DNA of 64,000 bases from Larimichthys crocea (lineage: Eukaryota; Chordata; Actinopteri; Sciaenidae), in the NCBI RefSeq assembly GCF_000972845.2, contig NC_040018.1, positions 8,776,140-8,840,139 on the forward strand. The letters run 5' to 3'. A model generated the notes under the pieces. It saw only the letters and a list, made by a program, of their open reading frames with translations, had not been told where the DNA came from and searched no databases. Below, piece after piece: positions 40,301 through 52,600 of the stretch; positions within the stretch are counted from its first letter, which is position 1; each line of letters starts with the position of its first letter. The translations under genes and the position numbers were made by a program.

Positions 40301-42827
40301 GGCTGCCTATGTCTCTCATCCAAAACACTCGTCCGACCCGACTGTGCAGGGTTTGCCCAATCCAAGCGTCTGATTCGGACTGTGCTTTTCAAAAGTTGGA
40401 TCCGCCTTAACCTCCGCCACAGGTGGGCACCCCTGTGACCTGCACCACCGCAGCCAAAATGCACCGCCCCACTTAAACGAATGCACCACAGCACTGGATC
40501 CTGTCTGAATGCGCGCGTAAAGGACTTGAAACACAAAGTTTAGGAGTTGGACTTGGACTTTGAGATCGACTCTGACATGCTTGTCACTTACACTGTGTCT
40601 CACCTCTGCGTTAAAACACAGAAAGTGGCTCATTATCATGTAAAATGTGTATTTCATCATCTGAAAATATTGTCAGCCGGGGAAGACAGCGTTGGCATTT
40701 CACATCTAGATGAACAGAGAGAGAAACACAGGGTGTGTGCAGGTGAAAACTGTGTGTGTGTCGGCTCCCCACACATTTCTAAATGTAGAAGTGCACTGAC
40801 AATATTTAACGGATGTGTTGACTCCGCTTCTGCAGACCGGTTTGAAGACGGGAAACCTGCTGGTTCGTCTGGGCAAACTACTCCTCCACAGCGCCATGGT
40901 TCTCCTGCTCACCTTCACCATCAACTACCTGGCCAAGGTGCTCTTCTCCTTCCTTGTTTTTAATCCTCTCACCTCCTTTCCTCATCATTCCTCTCCTGTG
41001 TTTTTTCCTTTAACTCTCCTCCTTTTTTTTTGTCCAGCCCATTTGTTCTCAAAGTCCTGTCACCTGTCTGCTCTCATTTTGTTCACTCCACCTCATCTTC
41101 CCTGCTTCACTACACTGCCACCTCCCTCCATTGCAGCCCCTGCTCGGTCACTATATCCCCCCCCGCCCCATCATATGCATTTACTTATTTGAACATGCTG
41201 ATCTTTTAACGTTGACCTCATCTGCGTGTGTGTTTGCAGAAAGCACTTCAGCTCAGATCAGACGAACACATCTTTAAGTTCATCAAGTCAAAGTTCGCCT
41301 TGGGGCCGACAAGGTATGAACACACGCCCGTAGACACATACACACACCCTCAAACATAGTTCCACGCGCTTCTCTTCTGAAGTGAAGAAAAAAAAAGAAA
41401 AGGTGTGCACTCACACACAGCAGTGCATCCTCAAAGTCTGCACCTGTGCTCAACCTCTTGAGTTGATTCGGTGTGACTGTATTATTCACTAAGCGCCAGT
41501 GTTGTAGCACCTGGAGCGTGAGTGCGTGTGAATAATAGATGGAGGGGGTAACACCAGCAGGCCTCCCATTGATCAGATACTTTGTGTGTGTTGAGCAGCT
41601 CAGCCAGTGGATAGCTGCTCCGGGGTGGCAGATAACACGGCTCACAAGCCAACGCCACACAACCGGCCCTTCAATTATTCAGGAGGCTGTGGAAAAATGC
41701 AGTGCTTATTCTCTGCTCTGTCTCTGCCTCCATTCCTCTCACTCGCCGAGGCTTATTCCTCCTCTCTCAACTTGTTTCTTATTTTTTTTTATTATCCCCT
41801 GAGTTTTGTTCCGTGTTTCTTTTGCGATATCTCAATTCTCAGTTCAATTGTTTCCCAGCACGGCTGTTTATCAGAAGCTGTATTTGCAGATGTAATGTGC
41901 AAAATGTACGCTCTGAAGGAAAACATGAGTCTATGCTGTGCATTCATGCCTTATTGAGATAATAAATTCAGTTTATTTTAAAACAGTTGCTATATGATAG
42001 CACACATTTCTGCCAACCTGACAGAGAGTTTTACATTAGGAGACATGGAGATAACTTGTTTCTTTTTAGTTTTGTAATTCACTGCTTCACTCTGAAAGAA
42101 ATATGAAAGTAATAATGTGCCAAATATTCATTTTCATTTGTGCAGCTCCCTACAGAATATGAAGGATCGTATTGCTGTTTCCAGGAGAACTTTGTTCATA
42201 CATAACTTATCTTTGATTGGACAATATCTAGATTTTTCCAGTGCTTCAAAGGCGCTTGAAAAATACCTGTTGTTCGAACAAAAAAATTCAGACTGAAAAA
42301 AATCATGACCAAGACTTGTCAGGGTAAAACCCATACATGAAACAGTAAGGGTAAGAGTAAACCAGTGGCTCCAAGAAAAGAACAGACATGAGGTTTACTT
42401 GGATGAGGGTTAAATTCAACAAGCACCAGCCACTTATCATGGATCTCCAGCCTGTATTCTGTATTCACTCATAAGAACTTATTGTTAAAATAGAAATTAT
42501 GTGAATTTCATGTCCATTACTCTTACTACTACTTCATAAGTGCATGTGCCATATTACAGATCGTGTTAGTGCTGATCTCAAAAGTGGATTAATAATCAAA
42601 ACAACTTCATTGTCAGATTGACAAATCATTCTTGAACAAGTTAAATCCTGGACAGTTCACAGACCACAGAAACTTAACCTTCATCAGCTGAATATCCAGA
42701 AGACAACACACTGATTGATAGACAAGTGATCATCAAACACTGTGAGACACATTTTCTCTTTTACAGACAGTTTCTGCTGCCAATAAGTAAGCTCACTTCC
42801 TCCTGTGTCTTCTTCCCTTTTCATTCC

Positions 42828-42867
<40 letters not shown>

Positions 42868-43585
42868 TTCTTCAACTCCCTGCAGGGATTTCGATGCCAG
42901 CCTGTATCTGTGTGAAGAGGCCTTCGGCCTGCTGCCCCTCGACACACTGGAGCGCCTGGCTGGTACCCTGCTGCTATACCCCTACACCCTCACAGTGCTG
43001 CTGCTCAGTGGCATGTTGGCAGTGGCCGCACTGCAGAACATGAGGTAGGTGCTGGCTGGTCAGGAAACGAGTCAGGGAACATGGGAATGGTTGATGTTGA
43101 TGGAACCGTTTTTCTGTTACAGTCCAACATTCAGGCCAAACATTTGTCATATCTTGTAACTCTTTGGTCAGTTATGTCTGTGACTATTTAACAAAAATGT
43201 CTGCCTGTTATGTATCATAGTACAGCTCTGACTGATAATTACAGTTAACCAGCAAGATTCTATTATATTAAGTGGAGGTCTACACTCCACTGATGGCATG
43301 TTTAGCTTCTTAAAGCTCACATTTTACTGTGTTACTTCATCCCTTCTCTCATCAGCACCGTTTCCAGATGCAGCAGGCAGATGTTTTTAATGACAGAGCG
43401 CCAATGATTCAGCACTTTACACCACCTTCCCAGCACCAACTGGCACACAGACAAAGATAGTGACTAGCTGGTGGAGCATTTAGCAGTTAAAGTGGCAGAT
43501 ATTTCCCTCAGGAGTCGGTGAAGAAAACTTCTAGCTTATCTAGCTTAAAACCCCAATTGCAAAAAAGTTGGAACACTGTGTAAAA

Positions 43586-43625
<40 letters not shown>

Positions 43626-46600
43626 ATGCAATGATTTGCAAATCTCAGAAATCCATATTTTATTCCCAATAGAACATAAACAACATGTCACGTGTTAAAA
43701 CTAAGACATTTTACCAATTTGTGGAAAATATGAGCTCATTTTGAAATTGATGGCAGCAACACATCTCAAAAAGGTTTGGACAGGGGAAACAAAAGGCTGG
43801 AAAAGTATACAGCACAAAAAAACAAAAACAACTGGAGGAGCATTTGACTGTTAATTAGATTGATTGGCAACAGATCAGTAACATGACTTGGCACAAAAGG
43901 AGCATTTCAGAGAGGCAGAGCCTCTCAGATAAAAAGATGGGCAGAGGTTCACCAATCTGCGACAGACTACATCTAAAAATTTGGAAATCACTACACGGGC
44001 TCAGGAACACTTCCACCTTGTGATCCACAAATGCAGGTTAAAGCTGCATCATGCAAAGAAGAAGTCATATGTGAACATAATCCAGAAATTCCTACATCTT
44101 CTCTGGGCCAAAGCTCATTTAAAATGGTCTGAGGACAGATCAATCAAACATTTAAATTCTTTTTGTAAACCATGAGCACTTTGTCCTGCGGACTAAAGAG
44201 AGGAAGGACCATACAGCTTGTTACCAGTGGACAGTTCAAAAACCTTCATCTCTGATGGTATGGGGTTGTATTAGTGCCTATGTCGTCAGCAGCTTACACA
44301 TCTGGAAATGGCTGGCATCCAGACAATGTATCTTTCAGGGAAGGCCTTGTATATTTCAGCAAGACAGTGCTAAACCACAGCATCATGGCTTTGCAGGAGA
44401 AGAGTATGGGTGCTGAACTGGCCTGCCTGCAGTCCAGACCTTTCACCAATAGAAAACATTTGGTACCTCATAAAACGAAAAATCCAGCAACAAAGCCTCG
44501 GGACTGTTGAGCTGTTAGAATCCTGCATTAGACAAGAAAGGGACAACATTCTTCTCCCCAAACTCCAGAAAGTGATCTTCTCACTTCGCATGTACAGACA
44601 GTTGTTGAAAGAAGACGGGATGCTACACAATAGTGAACCATCGCTCTGTCCCAAATTTTTTGAGATGTGTTGCTGCCGACAATTTCAAAATGAGCTCATA
44701 TTTTCCATGAAATGTTAAAATGTCTCAGTTTCAACATGTGATATGTTGTTTATGTTCTATTGGGAATGAAATATAGTTTTCTGAGATTTGCAAATCATTG
44801 CATTCTGTTTTTATTTACATTTTACACAGCGTCCCAACTTCTCTTGCCGCTCGAAAAACAGTTAATGCAGATTAAACATATTCTGTATAGATCAATTATT
44901 ATGCACATTCATATTGTGACGTTTAGCCTCACTGTTTTTAGCCACCCTTCTGCCAGAAAATTAGAACGTTACTCACAAGAATAAAATGAATAAAATTCAA
45001 AATCATGTTATTAATGAGTTTTTAGACCTCTTGCATTTGTAACAGCTTCTGGTTCAGGAGAGACTGTAATTGTTCAGCAAAATGAAAGCTCAGGTTATTC
45101 AGCCAGTATTTTAGTATTTTATCCTCAAACTTGGCAGGATTGAACAAGTGAGTGCGTTCCTATTAGCACAGGTGCGTCAAAGGAGGTAGTGAAGTGTAAA
45201 TGAATGGCAAGTCTCAGCCCTCACAGAGAGAAAAGAGTGTTTTTGAGTTTAGAAGAGGACATCAGGACAGCTATCAGGATGCAGAAAGCGCATCACGGTG
45301 GTCGTCATTGTTGCTCCGGCCCACATCACTGAAGATTCACTAATGGCAATTGTTGCTTCATGCTCTGCAAAACAGAATATTCTACCAGCTCCCTCTCACA
45401 GCTTCGTTTGCCTGTGGTGCAAGGTGAGGGGCCGCATTGAACTAATCACATTAGCATATCAACTCGCCCTCTGCCGTTGGAGGTCTGGAATACTAACCTC
45501 GTAGAACAAAGGGCTATTTGCCAATTCAGGAATTTAATTTAATCCAGTTTACCCCACCACATGTTAGAAAGAAGAGCCAGATTGGATTTGTATTCAAATG
45601 GAAGCCCGTGTCCATCTCGTTTGGTGTGGGAGGCCAAATCTCGGGAGTGGCATCATTGCCCTCAGGTCTTGCTCTGTTTCTCTGTGTGCTGACTCCTGCA
45701 GACACAAACGGGTTGTGGGTGTGCATTATTGCATGTCCGCTTGCTCACAAACAGCTAATGAAATCTGAATAATTTGAATAATATCAATTCCACCCACATC
45801 CCCCTTCTGCCTTTCTTCTCAAGCGGTCTGGCTGTAATGTTTTATGTATCACTGTTGCCTTTTGTTTGTTTGTTTCTCAGCAAAGCTAAAGGAGGATCAG
45901 CTGAGGAGAGGAAAGGAGCCGGAGTGGCACGAGCGGTGGCTTTTCGTCCGGACGTGGCCTATAATCTGTTGCATACACTGTTCTACGGCCTCCTGGCTTT
46001 CAGCACTATGAGGTGAGCTCATGTAATTGCAGGATCGTGTACTGTCATTTACCTGGATTCCCACGCATTCCCAAGTAGTTACACTGATTTAATTCCCAGA
46101 CAGGGACTCTTCAAATGTACTTTTCCTCTTGATGGCTTGATTTCGGCGCGCTCCTGAGCAGATGCTGCAATCCAAGTGCCTCTCAGATGTTTTTCACCAA
46201 CTGTCTGAGTGGTCCACTTTAGCCTTGATCAACCCTCCACACCAAGTACCATCCCACAGTGCCCATTTAGTGTTTGGAACAGTGACACCACTCACAGCAG
46301 GAGCAGAAAGAATAGATAAGAGTTGGAGAACTGATAATTAATATAACAGCTACAATGTATGGCTGACGGCCTGAAACATTACCATAATGTTTGTGCTAAC
46401 GTTCGTACATTCGCTAAACACTGCTCTCTGTGGTCACTGTTCCTACAGCTGTCAAGACTGCACATACATATATTGTTTCAGTTCTTAGTCACTTTTGGAA
46501 GAAGACGTCCTTAATTACGACAGAGATCACAACTGCTGAAGGCATCTCATTTCTATCTGGGGTGGATTTTGTAGCCTGATTGCAGATGTCATCATCTTTA

Positions 46601-49600
46601 GCTAGCTGAATCGGTTCTCTACATTCATTGAAAAGAATTTTTTTAGCTTTATTTGAGAGATACAGCTAAAGAGGGACAGGAAAGTGGAGAGAGCGAGACT
46701 TCTGTGGCCCGCAGGTTGGAATCAAACCCTGTGTCGCTGTAGCAAGGACTGAGCCTTTATAGTTGGGGTGAACACTATAGGTGAGGTGAGCCAACCAGCG
46801 CCCCTGAAAAGACAGTCTTGTTAAAGGTGTGTTAAACACACACCTGACCAGTGTTGTCATCTTACTTTTAAAAAGTAATTAGTTACAGTTACAAATTACT
46901 TCTGCCAAAAAGTAATTGCGTTAGTAACTCAGTTACCACACTGTAAAAGTAATTAGTTACTCAGCAAAGTAACTGACATTATTTTTTGTGTTCTACAATG
47001 CTATTATGTTCTATAACATCTTTAACATCAAATATGTTTATAATAACTGATTGAAGAATAAAAACAGTACTTTAGAACATTTGGTATTTATTTGAACTTA
47101 GCTTGGAGCCTGCCATATGATATGCACAGAAATAAACACACAAATGTAAACTTGGGTAAAAAAACAAAAAAAACAAAGGAAAATCTAGCCATTAAGGTAG
47201 CCATTGAGGCATTTAGCCATTGAGGTAGACGTGGATAGTATCTTTTTTTCCTGGGCATAGCGTGCATGATACATATACATTCTTGCCTTTAATTTCGATG
47301 AGGGAAAAGCAGTGCTGATACTTCCAGTTTGAGAACGTTGTCTTTGAAGTTCCCCGGCTCGTTGCTATTGTCCCTGTCTGGTGTGTTCAGAGGTAGTCAT
47401 AGATGGAAGTCACAGCGTCAGTGAGCGTGCAGTGAGACAGCGTAAGCATGGCATCCGCCCACCTAGCCAATCATGATCGCATTTGCATCGGCGTCATCAT
47501 CATCCCCACTAAATGCTCTCGTCAGGCAGCTGATAAAGCCAAAGCTTGACACCTCGCGCTTCATTCAACCAAATTGTAGTAAATGTCATCATGCTAAAAG
47601 ACTGAGGCTAAAGGTTCTAGCTTCCCAGACAAAATGTCAGCATCCTCACCAGTTGACGATTCATGTAGAGGACATAGAAATAAACAAGAGGGCATTGTTC
47701 TAGAGTTGCAGTATTCGGTTAGTTATAAATATCATGAGGACAAATATAAGATCAGATTTTTTTTGTTCTAACATAACACTGTTTGACCGCTCATTTAGTG
47801 AATGTAACCACCACCATAGACAACGTTGACTGGAGTTGTAATACATAGCAGGATAGAGCAAAACCAGAACATTCACCTGGCCTTCGGATGGTCTTTTTAT
47901 GTAACCCGTAACCTCACAAACTAAAGTAGTAAGTAAATGATGCGCTCTTTGGCTACTCAGTCAGACGTGCTAAATGGAGCAGCTCACACACTGTTTTAAT
48001 TTCTTCTTACACTCTTGCTCTTCTGTTTTTAAAAAAAAAAAGATTTCACCACCCTCCAAACTGCTTTAAATACAGAGCATCTCTTACTCCAGCCCCGTGC
48101 ACACTACCTCTTCACGCGGAGAAATCCAAACCCCGACGGGCCTGCTGTGCCTACTCACAGTTACTTGGCCATGATTAGACAATCGCTGTTTGGGGGATTG
48201 CTTTAGTTTAGTGAACACTCAATTGCGGTCATATAACTTCTGTTCATTCTGTGCAAGACTCTTTCTTTGGGTGTTAAGAGATTCTGTATGTAAAGCACCT
48301 TTATTAGCTCATTTGTACACCTATACACTAAATTGGGCTCGAAAGCTTCCTAGGCCAATTCCCATGCAAATTATGAAGACAAAAAAAAACAAACTTAACA
48401 GAAGAATGAGTATGCCTTTGTTGAAACTGTGATCCACGTGTACGAATATTTTGGATTCCAAAAGCAAAGCAGTTATTCACTGAACCGGAGGCTGTTTTGC
48501 TTGTTTTTTGGCTCAGTCCCTTCATGTGTCAGCACCTCTGGACTCTGTTCAAAGGGTTCAACCCACGGCAAATATCTTTTATCTGAAGATGGAGGTTTTG
48601 GGGACATGCTGTGTCTCTCTACTGTCAAAAACAGTTGAGGAGAATGGAAAAAGACATATTTTCAGTCTTGATCTTAATTTTCCCTCTGTCAGCTCGCAGG
48701 ATGTGCTTCATGCGCATTTTAGGGAAAACAAAAAAAAAAACATCAGTGCAGTTGTTCTTTTTGTGTTTGGCTGTTTGCTGGAAGATATTTAATCTTGTGC
48801 ACTCCTTAAAAATTAGTCCCGTTAACCTTCCCTCGCCTTATTCTCTCATTTTCTGTGCCTCCTCTTTGTTTGGTGTCCTGCTGCCGCACATTAACACTGT
48901 GGTCTATTTCTTCGCTTGACCTAACTGCATCATCCATTGGCAGGTTCCCTCTGTGGAACAGCACTACCTCTGAGGTTCCAGCTCTAGATGCCAGACTCTG
49001 GCTGTGGGTTGAGAGCCCAGACACCAACGCTGGCACCGACTGTAGGCTTTACCAGTCAACAGAAACATCTTTCTTGCGGTCGACTCTCACATCCAGCCAC
49101 CTCTTACTAAGTTCCGGAATGTTTTAGCTCTCCGAGCTGGCAGCTCTTCACTGCCGCCGTGACACAATGACTCTTGGTAAATTTGCTCTCATTGGTCACA
49201 CCAGACCTATGACCTCTAAACATCGGCTGACTGGTTTCAACCTCTGCAACACCTGGCTCACTTTTCCACTCAGCTGTGTCCCTTTAGCCAAGTTATTTTA
49301 TTTATCTGTTTGTGATATTGTTTCAGTCAACGTCCGGATTTGTGTGTGTTTAAAGAGCAGGTTAACTCGCTCCTGAAAATTATGTCTTTGTTCACCTCCT
49401 GTGGTTGAACTTCTCACTTCTTACTCCGTGAAACTTTCCACCAGAGAGGGCAGCAAAACACTGCTCATAAACTTTGTTAATTATCAGTAGTCACAATGAA
49501 TATTCCATCAGTTTATTTATGATTCAGGGGGTTCCCCAAAACTTCTGGGGATGATGGTGCAGATCAGTCACCATGTGTCAGTTTCCAAAAGATGCCGACC

Positions 49601-52600
49601 AGTATTATCGTGAATATTGTATTTTATACTCTAGACATTGTTCATCATGACCATATTCTGTTATGAAATAACAAAACCTTGTTGTTCCTCCATGACCTTT
49701 CCACAAGTTATTAATTAGATTTTGCTTTTATTATTTATTAAGTTTATGTCTTTAACGAACTGCTGCACACAGTTGAAATATCAGTGCTCGTGTGCTGCTT
49801 GTGCAGCCACTCCTGCACACAAGTTATTTCATAAAAAATCAGTAGCTACTTTCAGACTTTTTGAACCCGGTAACACTTCTATCATCTTACCGCTTCACAA
49901 ACCAGACTGACGTGTCATAGTAAGTGGTATACAGTGCTGCATTTGCACATTAGCTCAGCAGCGTCACACAACTTGACTAATATGCCCTGTGGCTTGCAGT
50001 TTTTTTTTTTGCCTATTTCACATCTATAATGTTAAGCACAACAACCCTCCCAGACCTTTTCATCTGTAATTGTCAAGTGGCGTTTGTTGCTCGCGTCATC
50101 ATCATCATCATCATCAGTAGATTTTCCAGGTTGAGCATTTTTTAAAAGCTGCAAACACAGGCTGCCATGCTTGACATCCATGATTCATTATTGTGAAAGC
50201 ATAATTCCCATTAACTTTAGTCTCTTTGTGAGCACTGTCAGGAGAATCGCACAGTTTACAGCCAGAATCATCACTTCTTTTCTCTGTATTAAAGGAAACC
50301 TACAATTACACAGTCAAAAAGACAAAAGGGAATATTCTCGTATCCTCTTTATCCATAGCAACAATGGTAATGCAGGTTTTCAAAGGTTCACATAAGTAGC
50401 TTCATTTGAATAAGATTTTGCAGTAGAGCAAGTAGCCGGCTCACCTCATTACATGTTAACGTTGCACACCGTGTTCTCGAGGTATCCCGAGTATATATAT
50501 GATGGGCAGCTTTTGGAATGACATGTGATATACGGTACATTTAATATGTGTAGTCCACACAGTGCATCCCCTGTTACAGTCAGGAATTAAGGCGCTGATT
50601 GAATGCACACAAAGGCAGAAGAAGCTGAAAGCTTTTCACAGCAGCAGCAGCAGCCAGCCAGGTAGTGCAGAAACTGACACTTTTGATTTCAGCACTTTCT
50701 CTAATATGCTGATGAAGAGCGAGAGGCCAAAAGTGCAGAAAGCCATTCGTTTCTGTCAGGCAGCTCCTTTGCATTAAAAAAAGTATTGAGATTTATTTCT
50801 GTGAGGCTGCACTACCCGCCCTCTCTCTCTCTCTCTCTCATGCCTCCGTCTCCGCACCTGTCAACCATTTCTCAGCTCATTTCATCCCCTCTGTCTTCTC
50901 TCCGCTGTTCATCCCTCTCTGTTTAACCTCTCTCTCATTCATTTAGAACTCTTACTTCATGTGCTTTGGATCAGAACTACGATAGTAATGGTGCATTTTA
51001 GACACTAAATGAAGTTTAACCTCACTGGAACCATTTCACTAAATCACCTGCTGATGAATGTAATGACATAAAATCCCAACAGAAAAAATAACTGTCCTGT
51101 CTCATGAAAAAATATTTTGAACATCACTTGACATTTCCTCTCTCTCCACTCTGTACGCAGGATGAAGTATATATGGACGGGCCATATGTGTGCGGTCGCG
51201 GCCTATGGCATGTGTGGGACGGAGATGTGGACCCTGCTTCTCAACGCTCTGCGCTGTAACAGCAAAGTCCTGGTACGAGCTCACCGCAACTCGACTTCTG
51301 CTGTTTTCTTTTTCTTACTTTAGTTTGAAAAAATGCGTTTATTAGCAGTTCAGTTCCTCACATTTACTTTTAAAGGTGCGCTAATCAATATTTTTTGTAT
51401 TATCAAAGAATGACATAAGAGTGTGCCATGAGAAAGGTGTTACTGCTCCGCTCTACAAAGCTCATTGTTGTCTCTATTGTTGCCTACAAACCGAATTACA
51501 ATGCTAATGTCGTCTCTCTGAATAATTAGGTGTGTAAATAGGCAACTGTACTAAACATATTTAGTGCAAAAACATATATATTTATATATACGTATGAAAT
51601 GTCATATCATATGTGTTTTCAGCCCGTTCTTTTGCCACCAAAAATGGTTGTTGCAGCTTAAAAGTTTTTCTTTAAGCTGCATTTTGACTGATCCAGGGGA
51701 AGCGTCTGTAACTTGAGTCTGATTCAGAACATTTCAGTACAAACACTGAGTCTGAGTTTTAGTATCAATACGTTTTTTCAGCGCCTTCGTTTGAGGAACG
51801 GAGGCGTGTTTTGCTACAAAACCCTCACGCTCCCTTTCAACAAAATATGTCAAACGCCACAATGTGTCGATGTCTTGACAGAAGCACTCTTACAAGATGA
51901 AATGCAGTCTCAGGTTATTATTTAGATCGTAAAACATTTATCGAAGAAGGTTCCGTGAATCTGAGCAAGAAGCCTATGATACAGTCAGTACTGACATTTT
52001 GGTGAGTACTGAGAAAGTATTGAGGTTTGATGCCAGTTCCAGTGACATCCAACATCATGTCCGTCACCTGTCTCCAACAAAAAGCATTTATCTGTATATC
52101 TATATTTATAACATTTATCTCTAACTTCAACAGCACGCTGTGAGACACTCTTGAAAGATGTCACATTTCACATGAAGGAGAATCATTCTGCTGCCTAATG
52201 TCCAGTTGCGTTTGAATCCACAAGGTGTCAGTGTGGTCATGACGTGACAACAGGCACGGATCAGATAAGAAATGATACTCGTGAGCGACGCCGCTCTGCC
52301 CGTCAGTTATCTTCTCCTGCACTTGTCCTCGTTTTTAGACGGCATCTCACCGCCTGTGCCTCTGATACGATTATATTCTCTCTCCTCACTGTAACTGTTC
52401 TCTTCCCCTCATTCTGCAGTTAAGGCTTCTCAGATATGCAGTTCCACTGGTGATGATCGGTTGGCTGTATTACAAGGTATGCCATTTCCTCAGTGGTTTT
52501 ATGTTCAGAACTGCCGAGACCGTTTGTACAAACTGTGTGCAAAGATGAGAGAAAAGGAAATATGCCTGATAACAAGCAATTGGATGATGATTACAAAAAG

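Noticed and set aside
40547..40963. 138-codon frame across exon 9
   Set aside because: It is in a different frame from dpy19l3 exon 9 (40836-40937), whose translation matches the family.
50087..50116. Short ATC repeats considered as a CRISPR-like or regulatory array
   Set aside because: A simple trinucleotide microsatellite. No repeat-spacer structure exists anywhere in the window.
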